In this document: positions 26,662-34,934 of the stretch, piece by piece
Layout: each line of letters begins with the position of its first letter
Position numbering within the stretch: the first letter of the stretch is position 1
Assembly: GCA_014649555.1 (NCBI GenBank)
Contig: BMTG01000011.1
Span: 1 to 64,000 of the forward strand
Length of the DNA stretch: 64,000 bases
DNA from: Streptomyces globisporus
Lineage (GTDB): Bacteria > Actinomycetota > Actinomycetes > Streptomycetales > Streptomycetaceae
Reading direction: 5' to 3'
Translations under genes and position numbers: made by a program
Notes under the pieces: model-generated
Seen by the model: only the letters and a program-made list of their open reading frames with translations
The model's database searches: none
Told to the model about the DNA's origin: nothing

Positions 26662-28665
26662 TCAGCCGAGGTCGATCCGGACCTCTTCGTCCGCCTGGCG
26701 GACGGCCGTCCCACGCCGCCGGATCACCTCCGCGACGGTTTCGACCGTGTGCGCCTCGGCCACCTCCTCCAGCGTCAGTTCGTATCCGTCGGAGGCCTGC
26801 AGGTTCCCCAGCAGCTGAACGGCCTTGAGCGAGTCCCCGCCCAGCTCGAAGAAACGGTCGTGAACTCCCACCGCTCCGATGCCGAGGACCCTTTCCCACG
26901 CGTCGGCGACCGCCCGCTCGACCGCGTCCCTGGGCGGCGTGTACGGCCTGGGGAACCGCTTTTCGGGCGGGTACTCGCCCGCCAGGTAGGAGGTGCGTAC
27001 CGCCGACCGCCGCAGCTTGCCGCTGGAGGTGCGTCGGATGCCTCCGCGTGGTACGAACACGATTTCGCGCACCGACACATCGTGTTGTTCGCCGATCCGG
27101 GTCCGGATCGCCTCAGCCATGCTCCGGCGCTCCGCATCGGAGCTCTTGGCAGCCGCTTCGACGGCCAGCACGAGCTGTTCTCCGGCGCCCTCGTCGACGG
27201 AGAAGGCCGCACAGCGACCGCCCCTCGGAGAGGGATGCGCCTCCTCGACCGTCCTCTCCAGGTCCTGCGGGTAGTGGTTGCGGCCTCGGATGACGATGAG
27301 GTCCTTCAGCCGGCCGGTCACGAAGAGTTCGGCGTCCCTGGTGAACCCGAGGTCGCCGGTGCGCAGGAACGGCCCCTCCCCGTCGTCGGTCATGGCGCCG
27401 AACGTCGCCGTCGACTCCGCCGCGTCACCCCAGTACCCACGAGCGGCACTCGGACCGTTCACCCAGATCTCGCCCACGACCCCCTGGGGGCATCGCGCCC
27501 GGGTCCGCGGGTCGACGATCTCCACCCGCTGTGCGGGGTCGGCGCTCGTGCCGCACCCGACGACTTCACGGGCTACGGCTCCCGAGGCTGCTTCGAGCAC
27601 ACGGTTCTGTTCGAGCTCCGCCGCGTCCAAGGACACGATGGACAGGCCCTCCGTCGGCGCGGTCACCAGAAGCGTGTTCTCGGCGAGACCGAACGAGGGC
27701 CTGAACGCGGACTGCCGGAACCCCGCCGGCGCAAAGGCCTCGGCGAACCTGCGCAGAGTGTCCGCGCGCACCGGTTCGGCTCCCGATACGGCGACATGCC
27801 AGTTCGACAGGTCCAGCTCGGCGACCTCCTCCGGAGCGGCCGCCGCGGCCCGGGCACACAGGTCATAGGCGAAGTCCGGGGCCGCGCTCACATAGGAGCC
27901 GCAGTCGGACATGGCCTGGACCCACCGCAACGGGTCGCGGAGGAAGGACAGGGGGGCGAGCAGCCGACTGTGCCCACCGCAGTAGAGAGCCATGAGGAGG
28001 CCGCCGATGAGCCCCATGTCGTGGTAGGGCGGCAGCCAGAAGACTCCGTCCATCCTGTCGGCGATGCCGTATGCGTCACGCCCCGCGCGCAGGTTGTACA
28101 GCAGATTGCCGTGCGAGAGCATGACGCCCTTCGGACGGCCGGTCGAGCCGGACGTGTACTGCAGCACGGCGATGTCGTCCGAGGACACGTCGGGCAGCGA
28201 ATGGCGGGCCGCGTCCGCGGCGTCCCACTCGGCGGAATTGATCCACTCCAGGTGTCCCGTCACCGCACCCTGCGTGGCCTCCGCCGTCTCGCCGTCCACT
28301 AGGACGCAACGGGGCTGTGCGTCCTCCACGATCGCGCGCACCCGCTCCATGCCCCGGCTCAGCCGGGTCTTCTCCGGCGGGTAGGCGGGGACGGCGACCA
28401 CTCCCGCGAGCATGCAGGCGTAGACACCGACGACGTAGTCGAGGCCGGGGTGGTTCAGCACCAGGACGCGGTCGCCGCGCAGCGCCACCGATTGGATCCG
28501 AGCCGCCAAAGCCTGTGTTCGCAGCAGGAGTTCACCATTGGTCAGTGACTGGGTGCGTGAGGCGCGCCGTCCGGAGAACGCGTCCAAGAAGGTGTAGGTG
28601 ACCCCCGACGCGTCGTCCTCGGCACGCTCGTACAGTAGCTCGTTCACGCTTCTCTGCGGTATCAC
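26662..28665 (-). CDS. Fatty-acyl-AMP ligase (FAAL) fused to acyl carrier protein
   Basis: A 667-residue loading protein that activates a fatty acid as the acyl-adenylate and places it on its own carrier domain, starting a lipopeptide chain. Supporting motifs are LQYTSGSTGRPKGVMLSH near 170, the FAAL-typical WLPPYHDMGLIGG near 208, FGLAENTLL, the GDLGF acid motif and RGRNHYPQDLE near the C-terminal subdomain. A carrier domain follows from about 575, with FFELGGDSLKAVQL (Ser about 612). The GTG start at 28,665 has GGAG six bases upstream. The next synthetase begins with a TubC-type docking domain. Chain length and unsaturation cannot be read from the sequence. Confidence 0.95.
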   Translation of the reverse strand: MIPQRSVNELLYERAEDDASGVTYTFLDAFSGRRASRTQSLTNGELLLRTQALAARIQSVALRGDRVLVLNHPGLDYVVGVYACMLAGVVAVPAYPPEKTRLSRGMERVRAIVEDAQPRCVLVDGETAEATQGAVTGHLEWINSAEWDAADAARHSLPDVSSDDIAVLQYTSGSTGRPKGVMLSHGNLLYNLRAGRDAYGIADRMDGVFWLPPYHDMGLIGGLLMALYCGGHSRLLAPLSFLRDPLRWVQAMSDCGSYVSAAPDFAYDLCARAAAAAPEEVAELDLSNWHVAVSGAEPVRADTLRRFAEAFAPAGFRQSAFRPSFGLAENTLLVTAPTEGLSIVSLDAAELEQNRVLEAASGAVAREVVGCGTSADPAQRVEIVDPRTRARCPQGVVGEIWVNGPSAARGYWGDAAESTATFGAMTDDGEGPFLRTGDLGFTRDAELFVTGRLKDLIVIRGRNHYPQDLERTVEEAHPSPRGGRCAAFSVDEGAGEQLVLAVEAAAKSSDAERRSMAEAIRTRIGEQHDVSVREIVFVPRGGIRRTSSGKLRRSAVRTSYLAGEYPPEKRFPRPYTPPRDAVERAVADAWERVLGIGAVGVHDRFFELGGDSLKAVQLLGNLQASDGYELTLEEVAEAHTVETVAEVIRRRGTAVRQADEEVRIDLG

Positions 28666-28820
28666 GACGGCTCCGAATACCTCTCTGGGTGGCTACGTGG
28701 CCCGCACGGTCGGGCTCCAGGCCGGGTATCAGCGACTCGCGCGCCGGCGGACAGTCCGCCAGGCCGCTCGGAGAATTGATCGGCCTTGTTGAACTGTTGC
28801 TCTCACGAGGAAGACAGTCC

Positions 28821-29003
28821 TTAGCGAAGACTGCGTGGGCGCATATCGGTCCACAGCTCTTCTATTCGGCTCAGACAGTCCGCCTTGGCGCCGGAGAACC
28901 CCACCGCACTCCAACCCTCGGGAATCGGCCTGCCGGCAAGCCAGATGGAATACTGCCCTTCCAGGTTGACGACGACGTCGAAAACCTCCCGCGTCTCATC
29001 CAT
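28821..29003 (-). CDS. MbtH-like NRPS chaperone
   Basis: A 60-residue protein with the family core: NLEGQYSIW, then PEGW, then [18 protein letters not shown]. MbtH-like proteins bind NRPS adenylation domains and help them fold or turn over. Three A domains lie downstream on the same strand. The frame is open to a GTG at 29,021, but GGAAAGG lies about seven bases before the ATG at 29,003, and [11 protein letters not shown] is a typical beginning, so that ATG is chosen. The gene is probably the first of the leftward operon, with a 155-base gap before the ligase gene. That gap contains no other gene I can support. Confidence 0.93.
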   Translation of the reverse strand: MDETREVFDVVVNLEGQYSIWLAGRPIPEGWSAVGFSGAKADCLSRIEELWTDMRPRSLR

Positions 29004-29441
29004 TTCGCAGGCCCTTTCCACTGCTTCGAGATCCCCGGAGGAACAGCAGCCGTCACAGCTGCTTCCCCCGCGCGCTCCGGTGATTCACGTACACACAAGG
29101 AGCATCTCACCTTGCGGTACCAGGGGATCGATTTTCCCGCCCCCTGCCCACTTGGGCCCCTGAACACTACCCGACGGAAAGTCGATGTCAACCAGGAAAT
29201 ACATTCACCGAATGGCGAGATTGCGACATGACTCAACTGCGACAGAGCCAGCCCTTCTCACCTCGGGAAGCGGTAGCTAACCTCCAGAGAATCACCTGGC
29301 CGGGACAGCGAGTCAGGGAGCCGGCCGGCCGCGCCCCTTCCGCGGCCGCGCTCCCCCCTCGGACACCCGAGGAGACAAGGACGCCGACCAGCAGTGAACG
29401 CACACGCCCGAAGAAGTCGCCGATGCCTGCGAGGTTTTTAC
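29004..29441. promoter_or_regulatory. Divergent intergenic region, presumed promoter of the biosynthetic operon
   Basis: About 440 bases separate the first leftward gene (MbtH-like) from the small rightward ORF at 29,442. No ORF here has convincing protein features. The main promoter of the leftward synthetase operon must lie here or within the MbtH gene, but I could not pick out a secure -35/-10 pair or an operator. It is less GC-biased than the flanking synthetase genes. Confidence 0.4.
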
Positions 29442-29756
29442 ATGTATGCCGCCTGGTCCCGGCACATGCACGTTGGCAATGGGCCTCGGACGAGCCTGCC
29501 GGCCGGGACGGTCTGCGACATCCTGTGGACCATCGCCCGCACGGAGGACCGGCTCGAGCACATCAGAGTCCAGCTGGGGCCCGGTTACCTCGATCTGGTT
29601 CTCCTGCACAGCACGAAGACACCGGACGAGGCGCTGAGGGCAGCACAGCGGTTGTGTGCGCGCGCATACGCCACCGCACCCTGTTTGTCCGACTGGAAAT
29701 CGCGAAGCATGCAAATTCTGGACATCATGGACCCGCGAGATCCACCGCCCCACTGA
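29442..29756 (+). CDS. Small protein of unknown function
   Basis: A 104-residue ORF beginning MYAAWSRHMHVGNG, with GAGG seven bases before the ATG. A longer reading from 29,394 is possible. The middle reads RTEDRLEHIRVQLGPGYL, then DLVLLHSTKTPDEAL and AAQRLCARAYA. It looks like a compact alpha/beta protein rather than out-of-frame noise, since hydrophobic and charged residues alternate and codon bias is normal for the organism. There is no signal peptide or membrane segment. I do not recognise the family. It stands alone between the biosynthetic operon and the exporter genes. The following 285 bases (29,757-30,041) contain no gene; they are AT-richer than average and include a short TTCTT/AAGAA dyad. 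Confidence 0.5.
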   Translation: MYAAWSRHMHVGNGPRTSLPAGTVCDILWTIARTEDRLEHIRVQLGPGYLDLVLLHSTKTPDEALRAAQRLCARAYATAPCLSDWKSRSMQILDIMDPRDPPPH

Positions 29757-30041
29757 ATGCTTCACCGACTCCCCAAAGCGGAATCTCTCCTGTCAATTGC
29801 CGGACACGACAGCATGGCCATTTAATGCAGACATCTTTCTTAAAGAAGGCTGCGATATCAGGAGCGAATCCGGGTTGCGGCGACCGGAAACCCGCAGCTA
29901 CCATCTCGGCTAGCCGCTGCACCAGTCACCGAACATCACTTCACGAAGCCCAATGGAGTAAAAATCCGTAGGGCCGTGACCCACGGTACGTGGGTAGCGC
30001 CTTCGGATTTCCGATCGCGCCAGGAGAGAAGAGGAGCTCAC

Positions 30042-31049
30042 GTGCCACTCATCGAGGTCCAGGATCTCGTGAAAGAGTTTCAGCGGCCACGCCAAAAGAA
30101 TGGTAGATTTTCCGCCTTTAGAACGCTCGTCTCACGAGAATACGATGTGGTGCGCGCCGTCGACGGCATCAGTTTCAGCGTCGACGCCGGTGAGGTCGTG
30201 GGCTACATCGGGCCTAACGGCGCGGGCAAGAGCACAACCATCAAACTCCTGACGGGAGTTCTCGAGCCGACCTCCGGCAGCGTCCACGTCGCCGGCTCCG
30301 CTCCTTCCCGCAACCGGCGCGAGAACGCCCAGCGGATCGGAGCGGTCTTCGGACATCGCAGTCAACTGTGGTGGGATCTGCCCCTCGTGGAGTCGATGAA
30401 GCTCCTGGCGGCGCTCTATGACGTCGACCCGAAGGCCTACCGCAGCCAACTGGCCTACCTCGACCAGGTATTGGGACTCGACGAAATCCTGCCCACCCCT
30501 GTCCGCCAGCTCAGCCTAGGCCAGCGCATGCGGGGCGATCTTGCCGCCGCCTTCCTCCACCAACCCTCCGTCCTCTACCTGGACGAGCCCACCATCGGTC
30601 TCGACGTGCACGCCAAGGACCGCGTCTGCGGGTTCATCGAGCAGGTCAGCCAGGAACGCCGCGCCACCATCGTTCTGACCACGCACGACCTCGCCGACAT
30701 CGAGCGTCTCTGCGACCGAGTGATCCTAATCGACCGCGGCACCGTGGCCTTCGACGGCCCCGTCAAGGAGCTCAAGGCCAGCTATGCCTCTGAGCGCGTC
30801 CTCAAAGTGCGCTACGAAGCTGGAGGATCCGATGAGTTGACACTGGGTCAGCCCCTCGCCTCGGGGACCGTCGTCTCCGCCGCGCCGGGCGAAGTGTCTC
30901 TGAGGCTCCCGGCCATCGCGTCGGCCGTGCCGACCGCACTGTCGGAGATCGGAAGGCTCGGACACATCGTCGATCTGTCCATCGAGGAGACCAGCCTAGA
31001 GGAAGTGATCAAACAGGTGTACTCCGCGAGGAGGGCGGCGGCCCGATGA
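30042..31049 (+). CDS. ABC exporter ATP-binding subunit
   Basis: A 335-residue nucleotide-binding protein. Walker A is GPNGAGKST near residue 57, the signature is LSLGQRMRGD near 158, Walker B is VLYLDEPTIGLD near 177-188, and the switch is TTHDLADIE. A loop containing FGHRSQLWWDLP lies after Walker A, and a C-terminal extension follows the ATPase fold. This is the layout of ATPases paired with ABC-2 permeases in drug or natural-product export. The frame is open to 29,976, but GAGGAG directly precedes the GTG at 30,042 and the protein then begins PLIEVQDLVKEF, so GTG is chosen. It overlaps the next gene by ATGA. It probably exports the product or gives self-resistance. Confidence 0.93.
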   Translation: MPLIEVQDLVKEFQRPRQKNGRFSAFRTLVSREYDVVRAVDGISFSVDAGEVVGYIGPNGAGKSTTIKLLTGVLEPTSGSVHVAGSAPSRNRRENAQRIGAVFGHRSQLWWDLPLVESMKLLAALYDVDPKAYRSQLAYLDQVLGLDEILPTPVRQLSLGQRMRGDLAAAFLHQPSVLYLDEPTIGLDVHAKDRVCGFIEQVSQERRATIVLTTHDLADIERLCDRVILIDRGTVAFDGPVKELKASYASERVLKVRYEAGGSDELTLGQPLASGTVVSAAPGEVSLRLPAIASAVPTALSEIGRLGHIVDLSIEETSLEEVIKQVYSARRAAAR

Positions 31050-31837
31050 TCTCCCGCGGTGTCTACCGGCCCATCATCGCCTGCAGGGTCAGAGAAGCGC
31101 TGGTCTTCCGTGCGAACTCGATCATGCTCGGCGCGGGCGCGCTCGTACAGATCTTCTTGGTCAACGCCGTCTGGACCGCCGCTCACCGGTCGGGAACGTT
31201 CGAGCAGCCGCTGGAACCGCTCCTGATCTACGTGACGCTGGCCGGCCTCCATGCCTGGCTGCTGTCCGGTTCCGTTTTGCCCTACGTACAACGGCAGGTC
31301 AACCGGGGCGCCCACATCTTCGAGATACTCCGGCCCTCCGGCTACCTCTCTCAGATAGCAGCTCACCAGCTCGGGCTCATCGCGGGAGCGCTGCTCTTCA
31401 TCGTCCCGGCGCTTCCGATCGCCCTGCTCGTCGGCTCCCTGAGCCTGCCGCACACGGTCATGTCAGGTCTGTTGTACGTCGTCAGTCTGACGCTGGGGCT
31501 GGGGATCCATATTCTTCTCTGTGTTCTCGTGGGTCTGAGCGCCTTCTGGACGCTGCAGATCGACGGGCTCACTCTCCTCTACCGCATCATCAGCCAGTTC
31601 TTCGCCGGCACGTTCGCACCGCTCTCCCTCTTCCCCGGCTGGCTTGCCGCGATAGCCGATCTGCTCCCGTTCCAGGCGACGACATATGTGCCGATCACCG
31701 TGTACCTCGGTGAGGTCAGCGGAGCGGGCGCCCTGTGGGCAGTCGTCCACCAACTGCTCTGGCTGGCAGCTCTGACGCTGGCCGCCATCGCCGTCTGGCG
31801 CAGGGCTCAGCGGAGGGTGGTGGTCCAAGGTGGTTAG
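31046..31837 (+). CDS. ABC-2 type exporter permease, subunit 1
   Basis: A 263-residue membrane protein with about six hydrophobic segments, for example LLIYVTLAGLHAWLLSGSVL, LLFIVPALPIALLVGSL and VVSLTLGLGIHILLCVLVGL. The ATG overlaps the TGA of the ATPase gene, so the two are coupled. The pattern (a charged N-terminus ending in FRANSIMLGAG, and a cytoplasmic loop with PYVQRQVNRGAHIFEILRP) fits the permeases that occur as unequal pairs with DrrA-like ATPases. With the next gene it should form the heterodimeric channel. Substrate is inferred from context only. Confidence 0.88.
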   Translation: MISRGVYRPIIACRVREALVFRANSIMLGAGALVQIFLVNAVWTAAHRSGTFEQPLEPLLIYVTLAGLHAWLLSGSVLPYVQRQVNRGAHIFEILRPSGYLSQIAAHQLGLIAGALLFIVPALPIALLVGSLSLPHTVMSGLLYVVSLTLGLGIHILLCVLVGLSAFWTLQIDGLTLLYRIISQFFAGTFAPLSLFPGWLAAIADLLPFQATTYVPITVYLGEVSGAGALWAVVHQLLWLAALTLAAIAVWRRAQRRVVVQGG

Positions 31838-32648
31838 CCGAAGCCGCTTCATGCGTACGGCACGAACGGCCTGGATACTCGAACGTGCCGCCATCCGCGC
31901 GCAGATGCAATACAAGGCCAATTTTATTTCGATGACGCTGCTGGGCATCATCTACCAGGCCAGCGCCTTCTCCTTCGTCGCCATCGTCATGTACAACTCC
32001 GGTGTGATCGGCGGATGGGTGTTCGAAGAGATCTGCTTTCTCTATGGGTTGCGACTCCTCGCTCACTCACTCTCCATCCTGCCGCTTAGTCATTTGTGGA
32101 CACTTGACTCCATGGTCCGGGAGGCGGAATTCGATCGCTATCTTCTGCGGCCGATGAGTCCCTTCCTCCAGTTCCTGACGAGTAAATTCCAGATGAGTGC
32201 AGCAGGCGACCTGCTGGTTGCCTCGATCATCCTCGGATACGCATTTCCGCGGGTCGACATCGACTTCAGTCCGGCCACTGTCACCTTTCTCATGGCAGGC
32301 GTCGCAGGCGGCGCCCTGGTGGAGGCATCCATACAGGTGGCCGTCGCATCGCTCGTGTTCCGGACCCTCAACACCATGTCGTTCAGAATTTTTGTCGACA
32401 CGATTTTCAACCTTACCGGAAACTACCCCTTAACGATCTTCTCCGGTTTCGTCCAGTCCTTCCTCATAGCCATTCCCATATCTTTCGTGGCTTACTTTCC
32501 CGCGGTGGTCGCCCTGGGGAAGGAGGGGGAGCTGAACGTACCGCTCTGGGTAGCTTTTCTCACCCTCCCCATTGGCCTCCTTTTTTCCCTCTGCGCCGCC
32601 ATGACCTGGAAATCACAGATGCGCCATTATCAGAGTGCAGGTCACTGA
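31830..32648 (+). CDS. ABC-2 type exporter permease, subunit 2 (contains a TTA codon)
   Basis: A 272-residue polytopic protein that overlaps the preceding permease by eight bases. The GTG at 31,830 gives MVSRSRFMRTARTAWILERA; an ATG at 31,851 is an alternative. It has the same plan as its partner: a short N-terminal helix, about six membrane spans, and a loop with REAEFDRYLLRPMSPFLQFL that resembles the partner's loop. An in-frame TTA (Leu) at 32,430-32,432, about codon 201, should need the bldA tRNA. The third base of codons is less GC-biased than in the synthetase genes. Together with the ATPase it forms a complete exporter. Confidence 0.88.
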   Translation: MVSRSRFMRTARTAWILERAAIRAQMQYKANFISMTLLGIIYQASAFSFVAIVMYNSGVIGGWVFEEICFLYGLRLLAHSLSILPLSHLWTLDSMVREAEFDRYLLRPMSPFLQFLTSKFQMSAAGDLLVASIILGYAFPRVDIDFSPATVTFLMAGVAGGALVEASIQVAVASLVFRTLNTMSFRIFVDTIFNLTGNYPLTIFSGFVQSFLIAIPISFVAYFPAVVALGKEGELNVPLWVAFLTLPIGLLFSLCAAMTWKSQMRHYQSAGH

Positions 32649-32734
32649 ACAGAGGTCTGGTGGAACGTCGCCGCGATTCAACGAGGATCGCCGCATACCG
32701 TGAATGCCTTTACTCTTACCAATGGAGTGGTCAG

Positions 32735-33718
32735 ATGCTGACTAATTTGGGCCTCACCCCTGTGTGCGAGCGGGTCTATCACGCGATGGTCCAGGCACCG
32801 CACCTAGGCGTGTCGGAACTTGCGAAGAACCTTGATCTGACGGAATCAGACGTGCGGCCCGCATTGGATGCCCTGATAGATCTCACCTTGCTGCGGGTAT
32901 CGCGGGAGGAGCCCGCACGACTCCGACCGGTGGATCCTGCAATCGGGCTCGAGATCCTGATCTCCCACCAGGAGGAGGAACTCGCGCGAAGAAAACGGGA
33001 GATCGCGATCATGCGAGCCCGCGGCGCTTTGCTGGCAATAGCCCAGCAGCAGGGCGAGCCCACATTACTGCCAAGTCAGAACGAGTACGTCTCCGGGCCG
33101 GGCGCGCTCCGCGACCGGCTCCGGGAGCTGGTGACGGAACGGACCACGGAGGTGGACATCTCGCTCCCGAGCGGCGTTCCCTCCCAACTCGCTCCGGGCT
33201 TCGCAGTCCTGCTGGAGGACGTCGTCGGTCTTGGGCGAGCGAGGTTGCGTGCGCTGCTCCCGGGTACGGCGGCCCAGCACCCCGTGTCCGACCTCATCCG
33301 GGGCATGACGGAAAGGGGCGTGGCTCTGCGCGCCACGCCCAATCTTCCGCCGTGCATGCTTCTCATCGACGGAATTGTCGCAGTACTCCCGCGGAACCCG
33401 ACCGCGGAGTCCAGTGACGCGACCATCGTTAGGGATACCAGCGTCCTCAGCCCTCTCGTCACCACGTTCGAGCAGATGTGGCTCACGGCGACGGCACTCG
33501 GCGAGCTGAGACGACCAGACGGAAGTGCCGACCTGGCCTTCGACGAACGGGTTCTGCTCCGGCTGCTCGCTTCGGGGATCACCGACGAGTCCGTCGCACA
33601 ACAGCTCGGGGTGTCCCGGAGAACCGTCCAGCGGAAGATCAGCGACCTGATACAGCGCCTCGGCGCGAACGGCCGGTTCGACGCCGGCCTCAAAGCCGGA
33701 CGCTGCGGCTGGATTTGA
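32735..33718 (+). CDS. TrmB/LuxR-type transcriptional regulator (contains a TTA codon)
   Basis: A 327-residue protein with two DNA-binding-like parts. The N-terminal ~70 residues (LGLTPVCERVYHAMVQ, then GVSELAKNLDLTESDVR and ALDALIDLTLL) form a TrmB/MarR-like winged helix. The C-terminus (LASGITDESVAQQLGVSRRT, then VQRKISDLIQRLGA) is a LuxR/GerE helix-turn-helix. The middle resembles a TrmB-like sensor region. The frame is open to 32,660, but GGAG seven bases upstream favours the ATG at 32,735. TTA at 33,065-33,067 (about codon 111) suggests bldA-dependent synthesis. It follows the exporter and precedes the DD-motif gene, so it is the likely cluster-situated regulator. Confidence 0.85.
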   Translation: MLTNLGLTPVCERVYHAMVQAPHLGVSELAKNLDLTESDVRPALDALIDLTLLRVSREEPARLRPVDPAIGLEILISHQEEELARRKREIAIMRARGALLAIAQQQGEPTLLPSQNEYVSGPGALRDRLRELVTERTTEVDISLPSGVPSQLAPGFAVLLEDVVGLGRARLRALLPGTAAQHPVSDLIRGMTERGVALRATPNLPPCMLLIDGIVAVLPRNPTAESSDATIVRDTSVLSPLVTTFEQMWLTATALGELRRPDGSADLAFDERVLLRLLASGITDESVAQQLGVSRRTVQRKISDLIQRLGANGRFDAGLKAGRCGWI

Positions 33719-33794
33719 CCCGGGCCGGACACCTGACAATCGCCCGCATCACGGCCCCCCGGGTTCACCCCTCCGCGAAGAAGAAAGGCCCACC

Positions 33795-34934
33795 GTGCTC
33801 CAGCACCAGGACATCGCCCTCTCTGCCGCCGTCATGGCTCATCCACGGCGGCGCAAGGCCGCCTACGCACTGCGCGACGCGCACCCGGACCTGGGGTTAC
33901 GCGTGATCCTCGACCCAGACCCAGAAGGGCCACCGGCCACCATACGCACAGCACGGCAGGCGTGGGGAGCTGTAGAGGAGGGGGCCACTCACCATCTGGT
34001 GGTCCAGGACGACGTCGAGTTGTGCGACGGGTTCGCCGCTGCCGTGACACAGGCGATCGCCTCCAAGCCGACCAGCCCCCTCGTGCTCTTCACCAGTTGG
34101 GGCTCCCGCACGGCGCAGGTCGTACGGCTGGCCGCACTCACCGGTGAGTCCTGGGCCCCGGTCGTCGACCGCTTCGTACCTCCGGTCGCTCTCGTCCTGC
34201 CGGCCTCGGAGGCGCGGGACTTCGCCCGCTATGCGGAGACCCTCGATCTCACAGTCACCGATGGAAAGGCGCTGACGACCTTTCTCACGGCACGGGGCGC
34301 GGATGCCTACGTGTCAGTGCCCAATCTGGTGGAACACGACTCTGAAGATAGCCTGATGGGCCATCACATCATAATGGGCACACGCCGTTCAGCCTTGTTC
34401 TCGGCAGGCGCCGACGCCACCCGTCCGATGAACAGTTCGGTCGCGTCGGTCACCACCGTGCCCCACCTCGACGGTCTCTCCGGCCAGACGGTGATCCACC
34501 CCTGCTCCACGACTTCGTCCGAAGCCGTACCGCCGCCTGCCCACAACGTCCTGGGGCAGGCGGGGATGACCGGACCGGAAATTTCCGACCTGTTCCTTTC
34601 CGACCTGCGGCGCAGTCCGTCGGCCGGTCCTTCCGACAGCGGTTTCGGCCATCCCTTCCTGTTTCAGTTGTGGTTGGCCATGTTCGCCGTGGGAGCGCAG
34701 TTGCCCTCAGCTCTGGGCGATTCCAGCCCTGGCGCCCTGGAGACCGCTCTAGAGCACCCCTTGAGCAGCCTCGGGCTCTCCACCTTCCCCTCCGGAGTGC
34801 TGTGCCGGATCCTTCCTGACCAACTGCTGGCGAAGAGCGCGGAGCAGTTGCTCCCGCTGTGCGTGGGCGGAATCCGTTCGGGTTTCGCCGCAACCTCCAC
34901 GTGGCCTCGGTTGAACGAGCTCCTGGGACGCTAG
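33795..34934 (+). CDS. DD-motif (GT-A glycosyltransferase-like) protein, copy 2
   Basis: A 379-residue protein. GAAGAAGAAAGG precedes the GTG start. The first ~190 residues align without difficulty to the protein at 25,476-26,621: AVMAHPRRRKAAYAL, LGLRVILDPDPEGPPAT, THHLVVQDDVEL, VVRLAALTGESWAPV, ALVLPASEARDF and VEHDSEDSL. The Asp-Asp pair suggests a GT-A-type nucleotide-sugar or related fold. The second half differs from its paralogue and I do not recognise it. TTA at 33,897-33,899 (codon 35) is a likely bldA control point. The two copies bracket the divergent centre of the cluster, one in the synthetase operon and one with the regulator and exporter. Confidence 0.75.
   Translation: MLQHQDIALSAAVMAHPRRRKAAYALRDAHPDLGLRVILDPDPEGPPATIRTARQAWGAVEEGATHHLVVQDDVELCDGFAAAVTQAIASKPTSPLVLFTSWGSRTAQVVRLAALTGESWAPVVDRFVPPVALVLPASEARDFARYAETLDLTVTDGKALTTFLTARGADAYVSVPNLVEHDSEDSLMGHHIIMGTRRSALFSAGADATRPMNSSVASVTTVPHLDGLSGQTVIHPCSTTSSEAVPPPAHNVLGQAGMTGPEISDLFLSDLRRSPSAGPSDSGFGHPFLFQLWLAMFAVGAQLPSALGDSSPGALETALEHPLSSLGLSTFPSGVLCRILPDQLLAKSAEQLLPLCVGGIRSGFAATSTWPRLNELLGR

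Noticed and set aside
29228-29971. Long rightward open frame of 247 codons
   Set aside because: Pro/Arg/His-rich composition without domain-like blocks; it overlaps the better-supported small ORF at 29,442-29,756 in another frame.
30042-32648. The ABC genes as a drug-resistance locus unrelated to the cluster
   Set aside because: Possible, but tight spacing with the regulator and the paralogous DD-motif gene, shared TTA codons and the divergent position next to the synthetase operon make export of the cluster product more likely.
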